Shown: positions 51,436-61,658, numbered from the stretch's first letter. The stretch is DNA of 64,000 nucleotides from Aminobacter sp. HY435 (GCF_027568395.1 NZ_JANKZL010000001.1:62001-126000); one strand, 5' to 3'. The notes: generated from the sequence alone by a model not told the origin. Numbers and translations are program-made.

Positions 51436-52575
51436 TCAGCGCGCGGAATGGACCGGCAGATCACCCCGCTGCCAGCCTTCAGCGATCTCGGCCGTTCGCT
51501 CGACGAACCGCCCTGCCTCGATCGCGGCGCGGATCTCGCCCATCAGGTGCTGGTAGTAGGACAGGTTGTTCCAGGTCAGCAGCATCGCGCCAAGGCTTTC
51601 GCCCGACTTGACCAGGTGATGCAGATAGGCCCGGCTGTAGTCGCGCGCTGCCGGGCAATCGCTCTCCTCGTCGAGCGGGCGCGGATCGTCGGCGTGGCGC
51701 GCGTTGCGCAGGTTGACCTTGCCGCGCCTTGTGTAGGCGAGGCCGTGGCGGCCGGCGCGTGTAGGCATCACGCAGTCGAACATGTCGATGCCGCGCGCCA
51801 CCGACTTGATGATGTCGTCGGGCGTGCCGACGCCCATCAGGTAGCGCGGCTTTTCCTCGGGCAGTTCCGGACAGGTGATGTCGAGCATGTCGAGCATCAC
51901 CTCCTGCGGCTCGCCGACGGCCAGGCCGCCCACAGCATAGCCCTTGAGGTCGAGCCCCTTCAGCGCCTGCGCCGAACGCACCCGCATGTCGGGGATGTCG
52001 CCGCCCTGGACGATTCCGAACATCGCCTTGCCCGGCTGGTCGCCAAACGCCGTCTTGCAGCGCTCGGCCCAGCGCAGCGACAACTCCATGGCGCGCTGAA
52101 TCTCCTTCGGCGTCGACGGCAACGCCGTGCATTCGTCGAGCTGCATCTGGATATCGGAATCGAGCAGGCCCTGGATCTCGATCGAACGCTCCGGCGACAT
52201 TTCGTAGGCAGCGCCATCGATATGCGAGCGGAAGGTCACGCCTTTTTCGCTGAGCTTGCGCAGCTTCGACAGCGACATCACCTGGAAACCGCCTGAGTCG
52301 GTCAGGATCGGGTGCGGCCAGCGCGCGAATTCATGCAGGCCGCCGAGCCGCGCCACGCGTTCGGCGCCGGGGCGCAGCATCAGATGATAGGTGTTGCCCA
52401 GGATGATGTCGGCGCCGACGCCGCGCACCTGGTCCATATACATCGCCTTGACAGTGCCACCGGTGCCCACGGGCATGAAGGCCGGCGTGCGGATCGTGCC
52501 GCGCGGCATGGTGATCTCGCCGCGCCGCGCTTTGCCCTGCGTGGCCAACACCTTGAACTTGAACTCTGTGCTCAT
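51436..52575 (-). CDS. tgt: tRNA guanosine(34) transglycosylase Tgt
   Basis: Exchanges guanine 34 of Tyr, His, Asn and Asp tRNAs for preQ1. The 379 residues include [20 protein letters not shown] (the substrate-pocket region with Asp) near residues 92-111, GIVQGGD with the base-binding Gln, [31 protein letters not shown] with the nucleophilic Asp, and [17 protein letters not shown]. In E. coli and Zymomonas a CxCxxC motif plus His bind zinc; here the aligned segment reads SDCPAAR, so only the middle Cys remains with the His. The gene overlaps queA by 4 bases (ATGA). Confidence 0.96.
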   Translation of the reverse strand: MSTEFKFKVLATQGKARRGEITMPRGTIRTPAFMPVGTGGTVKAMYMDQVRGVGADIILGNTYHLMLRPGAERVARLGGLHEFARWPHPILTDSGGFQVMSLSKLRKLSEKGVTFRSHIDGAAYEMSPERSIEIQGLLDSDIQMQLDECTALPSTPKEIQRAMELSLRWAERCKTAFGDQPGKAMFGIVQGGDIPDMRVRSAQALKGLDLKGYAVGGLAVGEPQEVMLDMLDITCPELPEEKPRYLMGVGTPDDIIKSVARGIDMFDCVMPTRAGRHGLAYTRRGKVNLRNARHADDPRPLDEESDCPAARDYSRAYLHHLVKSGESLGAMLLTWNNLSYYQHLMGEIRAAIEAGRFVERTAEIAEGWQRGDLPVHSAR

Positions 52576-53648
52576 TGGTCGTCCCTGAACAGCAGGCTGG
52601 CGTCGCCGTATGAATAGAAGCGGTAGCCGCTGGCGATGGCGTGCGCATAGACTTCGTGCATGCGCTCCAGCCCGGCAAAAGCCGAAACCAGCATGAACAG
52701 CGTCGAGCGCGGCAGGTGGAAATTGGTCATCAGCGCGTCGACGAACTTGAAGCGATAGCCCGGCGTGATGAAGATGTCGGTAGGGCCTGACCAGGCGGCC
52801 AGGGTGCCGTCGGCGCGCGCCGCACTTTCCATCAGCCGCAGCGAGGTCGTGCCGACGGCAACCACCTTGTTGCCGCGCGCCCTTGCAGCGTTCAGCACGG
52901 CCGCCGTCTCGGCCGAAACGTGGCCGATCTCCGAGTGCATCTTGTGGTCGGCCGTGTCGTCGGCCTTGACCGGCAGGAACGTGCCGGCGCCGACATGCAG
53001 CGTCACGAACTGCTTCTCGACCCCGCGCGCCTCGAGCGCCGCAAACAGCTCCGGCGTGAAATGCAGGCCGGCGGTAGGGGCAGCGACAGCGCCCTCTTCC
53101 CGGGCATAGACGGTCTGGTAGTCCTTGCGGTCGCGCTCGTCGTCGGCGCGCTTGGAAGCGATGTAGGGCGGCAGCGGAATGTGGCCGACGGCATGCAGCG
53201 CCTCGTCCAGCGCCGGTCCGGCGAGATCGAAGGCCAAAAGCGCCTCGCCGCCCTCGCCCTTCTCCAGCACCGTGGCGTCGAGCTGGCCGAGCATGCAGGC
53301 TTCGGCATCGTGGCCGAACTGGATGCGGTCGCCGACCGCCACCCGCTTGCCGGGCCGCATGAAGGCGAGCCAGCGGTCGGGTGCCGTGCGCATATGCAAC
53401 GTCGCGTCGACATGGGCGACGGCCTCGCCGCGCACCCGGCGACCCTTGAGCTGTGCGGGGATGACACGCGTGTCGTTGAGGACCAGCACATCACCATGGT
53501 TCAGCAGCGACGGCAGGTCGCCGACGCTCATATCGGCAAGCGTTTCACCGGACCGCACCACCAGCATGCGCGCGGAATCGCGCGGTTCGGCCGGACGCAG
53601 CGCGATGCGTTCCTCAGGCAGTTCGAAATCGAAAAGGTCAACGCGCAT
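52572..53648 (-). CDS. queA: S-adenosylmethionine:tRNA ribosyltransferase-isomerase QueA
   Basis: Converts preQ1 on tRNA to epoxyqueuosine with the ribosyl group of S-adenosylmethionine. The 358 residues start [19 protein letters not shown] and contain [30 protein letters not shown] and [27 protein letters not shown], all conserved. The end reads FNLPRST-like ([18 protein letters not shown]). It overlaps tgt by 4 bases and the upstream DMT gene by one (TGATG), forming a compact queuosine operon. Confidence 0.97.
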   Translation of the reverse strand: MRVDLFDFELPEERIALRPAEPRDSARMLVVRSGETLADMSVGDLPSLLNHGDVLVLNDTRVIPAQLKGRRVRGEAVAHVDATLHMRTAPDRWLAFMRPGKRVAVGDRIQFGHDAEACMLGQLDATVLEKGEGGEALLAFDLAGPALDEALHAVGHIPLPPYIASKRADDERDRKDYQTVYAREEGAVAAPTAGLHFTPELFAALEARGVEKQFVTLHVGAGTFLPVKADDTADHKMHSEIGHVSAETAAVLNAARARGNKVVAVGTTSLRLMESAARADGTLAAWSGPTDIFITPGYRFKFVDALMTNFHLPRSTLFMLVSAFAGLERMHEVYAHAIASGYRFYSYGDASLLFRDDQ

Positions 53649-54097
53649 CAGTAGATACGGATCATCAGTGCTCCGACGAGCAGCAACATGGCGCCGGCGA
53701 TGCGGCCCATGGAAATTTCACGAACGGCGACGCCGAGGTAACCAGCCTTGTCGATCAGCATTCCCGCGAGCAACTGCCCCGCCACCAGGAACGCCATCAG
53801 CGCTGCGGCGCCGATGCGCGGCGTGAGCAGCACAGAGCTCGTCACATAGACCGCACCAAGCGCACCGCCGGCCATGAACAGCCAGGGCGCCGGCGCTTTC
53901 CAGTCGATGACCAGGCCTTGGGTGCGGGTGGTGAGGAAGGTGATCGCGCCAAGCACGATCGCGCCCGACAGGAACGAGATCGCAGCCGCCGCGACGGGCA
54001 CGCCAAGCCCGCGCGCCAGCTGCGCATTTATGGGAGCCTGTATGGCAATGAAGGCGCCCGCCAGAACGCCGAGCAGCGACCAGAGAACGCCAGCCAT
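53648..54097 (-). CDS. DMT superfamily transporter (YdcZ/DUF606 family)
   Basis: A 149-residue membrane protein of the DUF606/YdcZ family, a small relative of the drug/metabolite transporters. It opens [43 protein letters not shown] with the conserved Q-x-x-x-N-A-x-L segment. Four to five hydrophobic segments are present ([57 protein letters not shown]). The substrate is unknown. It precedes queA with one-base overlap and may belong to the same transcript. Confidence 0.9.
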   Translation of the reverse strand: MAGVLWSLLGVLAGAFIAIQAPINAQLARGLGVPVAAAAISFLSGAIVLGAITFLTTRTQGLVIDWKAPAPWLFMAGGALGAVYVTSSVLLTPRIGAAALMAFLVAGQLLAGMLIDKAGYLGVAVREISMGRIAGAMLLLVGALMIRIY

Positions 54098-54103
54098 TGT
54101 CAG

Positions 54104-54619
54104 TTATTCCGCAACGTCGGCCGCGACCTTGAGCGACACGATCTTGTCGGGATCCTGCACCGGCTCGCCGCGCTTGATCTTGTCGACATTGTCCATGCCT
54201 TCGATGACCTGGCCCCAGACGGTGTACTGGCGGTTCAGGAATCCAGCGTCCTCGAAGCAGATGAAGAACTGCGAGTTGGCCGAGTTCGGGTTCTGTGAAC
54301 GGGCCATCGAGCAGGTGCCGCGGCCGTGGTTCATGTTGGAAAATTCGGCCTTCAGGTCCGGCTTGTCCGAACCGCCCATGCCCGCACGCGACGGGTTGAA
54401 GTCCTTGCCGCCCGACTTGCCGAACTTGACGTCGCCGGTCTGGGCCATGAAGCCGTCGATGACGCGGTGGAACACAACGCCGTCATAAGCGCCTTCACGC
54501 GCCAGTTCCTTGATCCGGCCGACATGGCCAGGCGCCAGGTCGGGGAACAGTTCGATGACCACGTTGCCCTTGGTGGTTTCCATGATCAGCGCGTTTTCGC
54601 GGTCCTTGATCTCGGCCAT
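54104..54619 (-). CDS. Peptidyl-prolyl cis-trans isomerase, cyclophilin type (cytoplasmic)
   Basis: A 171-residue cyclophilin without a signal peptide. TTKGNVVIELFPDLAPGHVGRIKELAREGAYDGVVFHRVIDGFMAQTGDV contains the catalytic Arg of FHRVIDGFM near residues 52-60. CSMARSQNPNSANSQFFICFED has the Gln/Phe substrate-pocket residues. A 10-residue insertion (GKSGGKDFNPSR) before GSDKPDL is typical of bacterial PpiB types. It lies downstream of a second, exported cyclophilin, with which it shares most core motifs. Confidence 0.95.
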   Translation of the reverse strand: MAEIKDRENALIMETTKGNVVIELFPDLAPGHVGRIKELAREGAYDGVVFHRVIDGFMAQTGDVKFGKSGGKDFNPSRAGMGGSDKPDLKAEFSNMNHGRGTCSMARSQNPNSANSQFFICFEDAGFLNRQYTVWGQVIEGMDNVDKIKRGEPVQDPDKIVSLKVAADVAE

Positions 54620-54644
54620 GGTGAAAATCCTTCCTTGCTTCAGG

Positions 54645-55232
54645 TTACTTCTTGTCCGCGGCGATGCGGACCTTGATCATGCGGTCGGGGTCGCTGACGA
54701 CGCCGTTCTGGGCCGCATCGCCCTTCTTGATCGCGTCGACATGTTCCATGCCGCTCTCGACATCGCCAACGATCGTGTACTGGCCGTCGAGCGACGGCGA
54801 GGCGTCAAACATGATGAAGAACTGCGAGTTCGCCGAGTTCGGATCCTGCGAGCGGGCCATGCCGACAACGCCGCGCTTGAAGTTCTCCTGCGAGAACTCG
54901 GCCGGCAGGTCGTCCAGCTTCGAGCCGCCGGTGCCGGCGCGGGCGGCATTGTAGCCGTCCTTCATGTCGCCGAATTCGACGTCGCCGGTCTGGGCCATGA
55001 AGCCGCCGATGACACGGTGGAATGCAACGTTGTCATAGGCGCCTTCGCGCACCAGTTCCTTGATCTGCGCCACATGCTTGGGTGCGAGATCGGGACGCAG
55101 CGCGATCGTGACGTCGCCGTCCTTGAGCGTGATGACCATGGTGTCTTCCGGTGCGGCGGCAAATGCTGCAACCGATCCGGCAAGCAGGCCGGTGAGGACG
55201 ACGAACGACGAGGCGAGCTTCCTGAGCTGCAT
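54645..55232 (-). CDS. Peptidyl-prolyl cis-trans isomerase, cyclophilin type (exported)
   Basis: A 195-residue cyclophilin with a signal peptide (MQLRKLASSFVVLTGLLAGS, cut near AFA-APED at about residue 25), so it acts in the periplasm. The core VAFHRVIGGFMAQTGDVEFG and GMARSQDPNSANSQFFIMFD match the catalytic region. It ends KVRIAADKK. It is 25 bases upstream of the cytoplasmic paralogue and 17 bases downstream of coaD, all on one strand. Confidence 0.95.
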   Translation of the reverse strand: MQLRKLASSFVVLTGLLAGSVAAFAAAPEDTMVITLKDGDVTIALRPDLAPKHVAQIKELVREGAYDNVAFHRVIGGFMAQTGDVEFGDMKDGYNAARAGTGGSKLDDLPAEFSQENFKRGVVGMARSQDPNSANSQFFIMFDASPSLDGQYTIVGDVESGMEHVDAIKKGDAAQNGVVSDPDRMIKVRIAADKK

Positions 55233-55249
55233 TTTTCGATACTCCGGGA

Positions 55250-55750
55250 TTATTTCGCGAACTTGGCCTTGAGTGCGCCGGCGACTGCCGCCGGAACAAA
55301 CGGGCGAATGTCACCGCCCATGGCCGCTATCTGGCGGACAAGTGTGGCGGTAATCGTGCGAACCGAGGGGCTGGCCGGCAGGAAAACAGTCTGCAGTTCC
55401 GGCGCCATGGTCTCGTTCATGCCGGCCATCTGCATCTCGTAATCGAGGTCTGTGCCGTCGCGCAGGCCGCGGATCATGATCGAAGCGCCCTGCTTGCGCG
55501 CCGCGTCGATCACCAGCCCGTCGAAGGCAACGACCTTGATGCGGCCGCCATCCTTGCCGAACTCGGATCTGCTCGCCTCCTCGATCAGCGCCACGCGCTC
55601 CTCAAAGGAAAACAGCGGCTGCTTGCCGGGATGGATGCCAATTGCGGCATAGACGAGGTCGGCCACAGCCAGCGATGCCTTGAGCACGTCGAGATGGCCG
55701 TTGGTGAGTGGGTCGAACGACCCGGCGTAAATGGCGATACGATCAGTCAT
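55250..55750 (-). CDS. coaD: Pantetheine-phosphate adenylyltransferase CoaD
   Basis: Catalyses the fourth step of coenzyme A synthesis, making dephospho-CoA. The 166 residues open [20 protein letters not shown], with the (T/H)xGH nucleotidyl-transfer motif at residues 15-18. The C-terminal signature [31 protein letters not shown] contains the conserved ISSTxVR-equivalent with Thr/Arg. Length is typical (about 160). It leads a transcript with the two cyclophilin genes. Confidence 0.97.
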   Translation of the reverse strand: MTDRIAIYAGSFDPLTNGHLDVLKASLAVADLVYAAIGIHPGKQPLFSFEERVALIEEASRSEFGKDGGRIKVVAFDGLVIDAARKQGASIMIRGLRDGTDLDYEMQMAGMNETMAPELQTVFLPASPSVRTITATLVRQIAAMGGDIRPFVPAAVAGALKAKFAK

Positions 55751-55948
55751 GGCCTGCTTCTAGAACATCGGCGTCGAAGGTGGAAGCGCACTTTGCCGCG
55801 AACTTCAGCGGCTTGGCGTGGTTCACGAAATGAATGCGCGATGAACGGCAATCTCAGCATCCGTTCAAGCGGATGTGAATAAACCATCTTTATGGTCTGT
55901 GAAACCAAAAGCCCGTTCGACCGTTATTTGCAGCAGGAGAACAGCGCC

Positions 55949-56101
55949 ATGATGATCTACGTGCTCGCCGCGGCCATGACTCTGGCCATGCTCGTTGCAA
56001 CTGCCTTCAGCCTCCACCACGAGGCTCACCGCGCCCGCACCAAGATGCAGACGGCGCGCATACAGTTGCCGGGCTGGAGCAATCCGCGCGCCCCGCGCTG
56101 A
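55949..56101 (+). CDS. Small membrane protein of unknown function
   Basis: A 50-residue protein with one membrane segment (MMIYVLAAAMTLAMLVATAF) followed by a basic, His/Arg-rich tail (HHEAHRARTKMQTARIQLPG). AGGAGA lies nine bases before the ATG at 55949. A longer frame from 55892 would add 19 residues before that site and is less likely. A terminator follows 25 bases downstream, supporting a real transcript. Confidence 0.6.
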   Translation: MMIYVLAAAMTLAMLVATAFSLHHEAHRARTKMQTARIQLPGWSNPRAPR

Positions 56102-56122
56102 ACAATTTCTGCCCCTCCAGGC

Positions 56123-56155
56123 AAAAGCGGCGCCCGAAGGCGCCGCTTATTTTCT
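56123..56155 (+). terminator. Rho-independent terminator between the small membrane protein gene and gyrA
   Basis: AGCGGCGCC (56126-56134) pairs with GGCGCCGCT (56139-56147) around a CGAA loop, followed by TATTTTCTTC. It serves the plus-strand small gene; AAAA on the left may help terminate gyrA. Confidence 0.85.
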
Positions 56156-56219
56156 TCAACTCTCAGCCACAATCCTAGGAACAAGCACGCTTTTTTCCGA
56201 AAGCGATATTCACGGGATG

Positions 56220-58997
56220 CTAGCCTTCCTCGTTGACTGGCTCGTCCCCGTTCGGCGCTTCGTCGCCTTCGTCCTCGCCCTGCGGCTCGGAGATGCGTTC
56301 GACCGAGACGACCTTCTCGCCCTCCGCCGTATTGAAGATCGTCACGCCCTTGGTGGCGCGGCTGGCCACGCGAATGCCATCCACCGGCACGCGAATGACC
56401 TGTCCGCCGTCGGACACCAGCATGATCTGGTCTTCGTTGCCGACCGGGAAGGTCGCCACCAGCTTGCCGATTTCCGTCGCCTTTGAGACATCGGTGGCGC
56501 GGATGCCCTTGCCGCCGCGATTGGTCAGGCGGAAATCGTAGGACGACGACCGCTTGCCATAGCCATATTCGGTGACCGTCAGCACGAATTGCTCGTGCTG
56601 ACCCAGGAACTGGTAGCGCTCCTCGGAAATGTCGGCTTCTTCGCCAACGTCCTCATTGGTCAGCGCGATATCCTCGTCCTCGCCGGCGGCAATGCCCGCT
56701 GCCAGCCGCCGTTCGGCGACGGAGCGCTTGAGATAGGCGGCCCGCTCGGCCGGGCTTGCCTCGACATGCTCGATGATCGCCATCGAGATGACACGGTCGC
56801 CATCGGCCATGCTGATGCCGCGCACGCCGACTGAATTGCGGCTCTGGAACACGCGCACGTCATCGACGCGGAAGCGTATGCACTGGCCGGAATTGGCGGT
56901 CAAAAGCACGTCATCGTTGTCGGTGCAGGTTTCCACGCCGAGGATCTCGTCGCCTTCCTCCTCGAGCTTCATCGCGATCTTGCCGTTGCGGTTGACCTGC
57001 ACGAAGTCGCTGAGCTTGTTGCGGCGCACGGTGCCGCGTGTCGTGGCAAACATCACGTCGAGTTCGCCCCAGCTTGTTTCGTCCTCGGGCAGCGGCATGA
57101 TCGTGGTGATGCGCTCGCCCTGTTCGAGCGGCAGCAGGTTGATCAGCGCCTTGCCACGCGACTGCGGATTGCCGATCGGCAGGCGCCAGACCTTTTCCTT
57201 GTAGACGATGCCACGCGATGAGAAGAACAGAACCGGCGTGTGCGTGTTGACCACGAACAGGCGGGTGACGAAATCCTCGTCCTTCGTCGACATGCCGGAG
57301 CGGCCCTTGCCGCCGCGGCGCTGCGCCCGGTACAGCGACAGCGGCACGCGCTTGATGTAGCCGGAATGGCTGACGGTGACGACCATGTCCTCGCGCGGGA
57401 TCAGGTCCTCGTCTTCCATGTCGGAGCCGGCATCGGTGATCTCGGTCCGGCGCGGAACGCCGAATTCGTCACGCACCGCGACCAGTTCGTCCTTGACGAT
57501 CTGCTGGATGCGGGCACGTGACGACAGGATCCCGAGATAGTCGGTGATCTCGGCGCCGATCTTGTTGAGTTCGTCGGCGATTTCGTCGCGTCCGAGCGCT
57601 GTCAGGCGCTGCAGGCGCAGCTCGAGGATGGCGCGCGCCTGCTCTTCCGACAGGTTGTAGGTGCCATCGTCGTTGATGCGATGGCGCGGGTCATCGATCA
57701 ACTGGATCAATGACTCGACGTCCGATGCCGGCCAGCGCCGCGTCATCAATTGCTCGCGCGCCGTCTGCGGATCGGGCGCAGTGCGGATCAGCTTGATGAC
57801 TTCGTCGATGTTGGCGACAGCGATCGCCAGACCGACCAAGACATGCGCGCGGTCGCGCACCTTCCTGAGCAGGAACTTGGTGCGCCGGCTGATCACCTCT
57901 TCGCGGAACGCGACGAAGGCCCTCAGCATGTCGAGCAGCGTCAGCACTTCCGGCTTGCCGCCGTTGAGCGCCACCATGTTGGCACCGAACGAGGTCTGCA
58001 GCGGCGTGAAGCGATAGAGCTGATTGAGGATCACCTCGGCATTGGCGTCGCGCTTCAGCTCGATGACGACGCGGTAGCCCTGACGGTCGGACTCGTCGCG
58101 AATGTCGGAGATGCCCTCGATGCGCTTGTCGCGCACGAGTTCCGCCATCTTCTCGATCATCGAGGCCTTGTTCACCTGGAACGGCACTTCGGTGATGATG
58201 ATCGCTTCGCGGTCGCCGCGGCTTTGCTCGATATTGACCTTGCCGCGCATGACGACCGAACCGCGCCCGGTCGAATAGGCGTTGTAGATGCCCGAACGTC
58301 CGAGGATCAGGCCGCCGGTCGGAAAATCCGGACCGGGAATGATCTCCATCAGGTCGGGCAGTTCGATACCAGGGTTTTCCATGACGGCGATGGCGCCGTT
58401 GCAGATTTCGACGAGATTGTGCGGCGGAATGTTGGTCGCCATGCCGACGGCGATGCCGCCGGCGCCGTTGACCAGCAGCGCCGGGAAACGCGCCGGCAGG
58501 ACGCGCGGTTCCTGGCCGGAAGCATCGTAGGTGTCCTGGAAATCGACGGTGTCCTTGTCGATGTCCTCGAGCAGTTCGTGCGCAACCTTGGTCAGGCGGG
58601 CTTCGGTGTAGCGCATCGCCGCGGGCGGATCGCCGTCGATCGAGCCGAAATTGCCCTGCCCGTCGATCAGCGGCACGCTCATCGACCAGTCCTGGGCCAT
58701 GCGCACCAAGGCATCGTAGATCGAGGCATCGCCGTGCGGGTGATACTTACCCATCACGTCGGCGACTGGGCGGGCCGACTTCACATATTTGCGGTTCCAG
58801 TGGTAGCCGCTCTCATGCGAGGCGAACAGAATGCGGCGATGAACCGGCTTCATGCCGTCGCGCACATCGGGCAGCGCACGGCTCACGATCACGCTCATCG
58901 CGTAGTCGAGATAGGAGCGCTGCATCTCCTCGATGATGGAAATCGGCTCGATGCCGGAAGGACCGTCAGGTCCGCGCGGTGATTTCTGGTCGGTCAA
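56220..58997 (-). CDS. gyrA: DNA gyrase subunit A
   Basis: The breakage-reunion subunit of gyrase, 925 residues. The N-terminal core begins [32 protein letters not shown]. The active-site Tyr is in [12 protein letters not shown] near residue 128. The quinolone-determining stretch reads [17 protein letters not shown], so Ala replaces the Ser83 of E. coli numbering while Asp87 is kept. The GyrA box is [11 protein letters not shown] near residue 560, and C-terminal beta-pinwheel repeats follow, then an acidic tail ([19 protein letters not shown]). The only plausible start is a TTG at 58997 because TGA lies in frame nine bases upstream. Confidence 0.97.
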   Translation of the reverse strand: MTDQKSPRGPDGPSGIEPISIIEEMQRSYLDYAMSVIVSRALPDVRDGMKPVHRRILFASHESGYHWNRKYVKSARPVADVMGKYHPHGDASIYDALVRMAQDWSMSVPLIDGQGNFGSIDGDPPAAMRYTEARLTKVAHELLEDIDKDTVDFQDTYDASGQEPRVLPARFPALLVNGAGGIAVGMATNIPPHNLVEICNGAIAVMENPGIELPDLMEIIPGPDFPTGGLILGRSGIYNAYSTGRGSVVMRGKVNIEQSRGDREAIIITEVPFQVNKASMIEKMAELVRDKRIEGISDIRDESDRQGYRVVIELKRDANAEVILNQLYRFTPLQTSFGANMVALNGGKPEVLTLLDMLRAFVAFREEVISRRTKFLLRKVRDRAHVLVGLAIAVANIDEVIKLIRTAPDPQTAREQLMTRRWPASDVESLIQLIDDPRHRINDDGTYNLSEEQARAILELRLQRLTALGRDEIADELNKIGAEITDYLGILSSRARIQQIVKDELVAVRDEFGVPRRTEITDAGSDMEDEDLIPREDMVVTVSHSGYIKRVPLSLYRAQRRGGKGRSGMSTKDEDFVTRLFVVNTHTPVLFFSSRGIVYKEKVWRLPIGNPQSRGKALINLLPLEQGERITTIMPLPEDETSWGELDVMFATTRGTVRRNKLSDFVQVNRNGKIAMKLEEEGDEILGVETCTDNDDVLLTANSGQCIRFRVDDVRVFQSRNSVGVRGISMADGDRVISMAIIEHVEASPAERAAYLKRSVAERRLAAGIAAGEDEDIALTNEDVGEEADISEERYQFLGQHEQFVLTVTEYGYGKRSSSYDFRLTNRGGKGIRATDVSKATEIGKLVATFPVGNEDQIMLVSDGGQVIRVPVDGIRVASRATKGVTIFNTAEGEKVVSVERISEPQGEDEGDEAPNGDEPVNEEG

Positions 58998-59247
58998 CTC
59001 GGATCACGCATGTTGGGAATCATTTACCCTTTATATAGGAACGGTTGCCGAATGACCAATTTTGGACGCGCTTTTCCAGCGTTGTTTTCATACGGAATAT
59101 CAATTAGATAGCTGGTGCGTCCCGGTCCGCGACAGTCTGTCCGGTCGGTCGCCGGGCCGAGAAACGGCCGCGCGCGGCAATTGCACGCAAGAGCTCTGGC
59201 GTCGCAGGGGCTCTCGGGTTAGCCTGCGCGCGACGGAGGGATGCCGC

Positions 59248-59877
59248 ATGCCGCTTTTCGACACTGTGTTCAACGCCTTCGTCACCATTCTCGTTACCAT
59301 CGACCCCCCCGGCCTGGCGCCATTGTTCCTGGCCGTCACGCGCGGCATGAACCGTCAGCAGCGCCAGCAGGTGTCGGTGCGGGCGAGCATCATCGCCTTC
59401 GCCGTCCTTGCGCTTTTCGCCATTGCCGGCGCGGCGATCCTGACCGTGTTCGGCATCACCCTGCCCGCCTTCCGCGTCGCCGGAGGCTTCCTGCTGTTCT
59501 TCATCGCCTTCGAAATGGTCTTCGAAAAGCGGCAGGACCGGAAGGAAAAGATTTCGGATGTCGCGATCACCCGCGACCACATCCACAACATCGCCGCCTT
59601 CCCGCTCGCCATTCCGCTGATTGCCGGCCCGGGCGCGATCTCGGCGACGGTTCTGCTGTCCGGTTCGTTTCAGGGCTGGGCCGGCCAGGCAGCGCTGGTG
59701 CTGATCATCCTGTCGTGCCTGGCGTTGACCTACCTGGTCTTCGTGCTAGCCGAACGCATCGACCGTTTCCTGGGTCAGACCGGACGGTCGATCCTGACGC
59801 GACTGCTCGGCGTCATTCTGGCGGCTCTCGCCGTGCAGTTCGTCGCCGACGGCATCAAGGAACTTGCAGCGATGTAG
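59248..59877 (+). CDS. MarC family membrane protein
   Basis: A 209-residue inner-membrane protein with about six hydrophobic segments. FVTILVTIDPPGLAPLFLAVTRGMN is the conserved N-terminal MarC block, and AFPLAIPLIAGPGAISATVLL near residue 115 is the second. The family was once linked to multiple antibiotic resistance, but the E. coli protein has no such role. ATG at 59248 follows GGAGGGATGCCGC; the frame is open to 59062 upstream without a leader-like sequence. It is divergent from gyrA. Confidence 0.92.
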   Translation: MPLFDTVFNAFVTILVTIDPPGLAPLFLAVTRGMNRQQRQQVSVRASIIAFAVLALFAIAGAAILTVFGITLPAFRVAGGFLLFFIAFEMVFEKRQDRKEKISDVAITRDHIHNIAAFPLAIPLIAGPGAISATVLLSGSFQGWAGQAALVLIILSCLALTYLVFVLAERIDRFLGQTGRSILTRLLGVILAALAVQFVADGIKELAAM

Positions 59878-59925
59878 GGCGCCGGGGGCAGACGAGGCGC
59901 GGCGCCCACCTACCCCTGACCAAGG

Positions 59926-60348
59926 TCAGATCGACGTGTCAACGACCTCGAAGTCGTGGGTGATGGTGGCGGTCTTCGCCATCATCGCGGACGCCGAGCA
60001 GTACTTCTCGATCGACAGGTCGATGGCGCGCTTGACCTTGTCGTGCGACAGCGCGCGGCCCTTGACCACGAAATGCATGTGGATGCGGGTGAACACCTTG
60101 GGCTCGGTGTCGGCACGATCCGCATCGAGCTCGACCGACACATCTTCGACAGCCTCGCGGCCCTTTTCAAGGATGTGGACGACATCGTAGGCCGAGCAGC
60201 CGCCGGTGCCGATCAGCATCAGTTCCATCGGGCTCGGCCCGGGCGTCTTGCCTTCGGCGCCGGAAGCAGTGCCCAGAACCAGCTTGTGACCGCTGCCGGA
60301 TTCACCGACGAAGGTGCGGTCCTCGACCCATTTCACGCGTGCTTTCAC
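59926..60348 (-). CDS. OsmC family protein
   Basis: A 140-residue OsmC/Ohr-type peroxiredoxin-like protein. GPSPMELMLIGTGGCSAYDVVHIL contains the first redox Cys near residue 51, and DLSIEKYCSASAMMAKTA the second near 115, with Arg/Glu supporting residues. It opens with MKARVKWVEDRTFVGESGSGHKLVLG, a hallmark of the YhfA-like OsmC subgroup. The likely role is reduction of organic hydroperoxides or oxidised thiols in the cytoplasm. It is convergent with the MarC gene. Confidence 0.93.
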   Translation of the reverse strand: MKARVKWVEDRTFVGESGSGHKLVLGTASGAEGKTPGPSPMELMLIGTGGCSAYDVVHILEKGREAVEDVSVELDADRADTEPKVFTRIHMHFVVKGRALSHDKVKRAIDLSIEKYCSASAMMAKTATITHDFEVVDTSI

Positions 60349-60812
60349 GACAAGACTGTCCTTCCAGTTTCAAATCGAACAAACCCGCAGACATCCCGCA
60401 GGCGCAGAATGTCAGCTAGCGCGGCTGCACGCCATGTGCAAGGCGCTGGGTCCTCTGGCCACACGCCGACTGTCCGCGCCTGGCTGAGTGCGGGCATGGC
60501 TCATTGCAGTGTCTGCTTTGCCACCAAGGGCCGCCGACAACGAAAGTCTCCTCGTTCGCCTCCTGCGGTGGCCGTGAAACCCTTTACGTTTCGACGGCCT
60601 GGGGCTCCGCCACACATCTGCCGCGCAGCGTCCGGGGCATGATCCGGTTAGGAAGCAAGTACCAACATCTCAGCCATGGCGCCGGCTGCGCCTGCCACAG
60701 CCCCGAACTCCTCATGGCGACGAGACGGCTGGAAAACATCAGCCGCCGCGGCGTGCCCGCCGGACTCGCTGCCACCCTCTTTGCGGCAGCCGCGCCATCG
60801 TCGGCGACGGCA

Positions 60813-60935
60813 CGGGTTGTTTGCCGTATCTACCGAGGTAATCGTGTTGCCTTCCACCAGGACCTGCGCACCGGCCTGGAGCGTGTTGGACGTTCCACCG
60901 AACAGCCGCGCCTGCCAGAACAGCACGCGATCGCT
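60813..60935 (-). pseudogene. Amidohydrolase N-terminal relic
   Basis: The minus-strand frame reads SDRVLFWQARLFGGTSNTLQ then AGAQVLVEGNTITSVDTANNP, which matches from memory the N-terminal beta-sandwich of imidazolonepropionase-like amidohydrolases (usual pattern: LFDGTSNTL, QVLVEGN, V-T-A-N-N-P). After NNP the frame turns into Arg/Cys-rich sequence and no metal-binding HxH or later domain is present. The upstream end runs into the ssb terminator, so the frame lacks its own promoter and start. It is a fragment of a gene about 400 residues long. Confidence 0.55.
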
Positions 60936-61014
60936 CTTGCCGCCGCCAAACGGCGCGCCATCGTGATTGATTGCGGCGACCGTACGCTCAGCAAATGCCT
61001 CGGACGATAGCGCA

Positions 61015-61048
61015 AAGAAAAAAGGCACTGCAAAGCAGCGCCTTTTTT
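61015..61048 (-). terminator. Rho-independent terminator of ssb
   Basis: A-rich 61015-61023 plus GGC and CTGC (61024-61031) pair with GCAG and GCC (61035-61042) and a T run (61043-61048), with one A/C mismatch and an AAA loop. The A run gives the U tail on the minus strand. Confidence 0.85.
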
Positions 61049-61073
61049 CATCGATCCGAAGTTTCGAGACGGC

Positions 61074-61658
61074 TTAGAACGGGATTTCGTCGTCGAGGTC
61101 GCGCGAACCGCCGCCACCCATGCCGCCGCCGCCCTGGCCGCCACGACCACCGCCGCCGTAACCGCCACCGCGATTGCCGCCGCCATAGCTGTCGGTCGGG
61201 CTCGACTGGCCAAAATCGGAACGGCCGCCGCCGCCATAACCACCGCCCTGGCCGCCACCATAACCGACCTGGCCACCGCCGCCGCTATAGCCGGCGTCGC
61301 CGCCCTGGCCACGCGCGTCGAGCATCTGCAACTCGCCGCGGAACTTCTGCAGCACGATTTCAGTAGTGTAGCGCTCGATGCCGTCCTTTTCCCATTTGCG
61401 GGTCTGCAACTGGCCTTCGATATAAACCTTCATGCCCTTCTTGAGGTACTGCTCGGCGACCTTGGCAAGGTTGTCGTTGAAAATGACGACCTGGTGCCAC
61501 TCGGTCTTTTCCTTGCGTTCGCCCGAATTCTTGTCGCGCCAGCTTTCGGAGGTCGCGATCCTCAGATTGACGACAGGTTCGCCCGAATTGAGACGGCGAA
61601 TTTCAGGATCCGCACCCAGATTGCCGACCAGAATGACCTTGTTGACGCTACCTGCCAT
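61074..61658 (-). CDS. ssb: Single-stranded DNA-binding protein Ssb
   Basis: Coats single-stranded DNA in replication, repair and recombination. The 194 residues begin [43 protein letters not shown], the OB fold. [27 protein letters not shown] follows. The tail is glycine-rich with many repeated GGG/GYGGG units and ends in the conserved acidic tip DLDDEIPF, which binds partner proteins. An SOS box lies 126 bases upstream, on the same strand. Upstream frame to 61772 lacks family sequence, so the ATG at 61658 is used. Confidence 0.97.
   Translation of the reverse strand: MAGSVNKVILVGNLGADPEIRRLNSGEPVVNLRIATSESWRDKNSGERKEKTEWHQVVIFNDNLAKVAEQYLKKGMKVYIEGQLQTRKWEKDGIERYTTEIVLQKFRGELQMLDARGQGGDAGYSGGGGQVGYGGGQGGGYGGGGRSDFGQSSPTDSYGGGNRGGGYGGGGRGGQGGGGMGGGGSRDLDDEIPF

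Larger units (their letters stand above)
60349..61073. other. 725-base region with no intact gene
   Basis: The gap between the OsmC gene and ssb. Frames of 60-170 codons exist on both strands but have no supported homology, apart from a degraded amidohydrolase fragment on the minus strand near 60813-60935. The ssb terminator occupies its right end. The low coding quality and relic sequence suggest decay of a former gene. Confidence 0.6.

Noticed and set aside
51423-51444. GCGCGCT hairpin over the tgt stop codon
   Set aside because: A 7-bp stem without a U tail on the minus strand; it is only weak evidence for termination.
59877-59907. 8-bp GC-rich inverted repeat between the MarC and OsmC genes
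   Set aside because: The stem GGGCGCCG/CGGCGCCC has a 15-base loop and no T run on either side, so it is not a convincing terminator.
60960-61008. Plus-strand phrase VIDCGDRTL that resembles an amidohydrolase motif
   Set aside because: It is on the opposite strand from the relic fragment and belongs to a later part of that family; I take it as chance.
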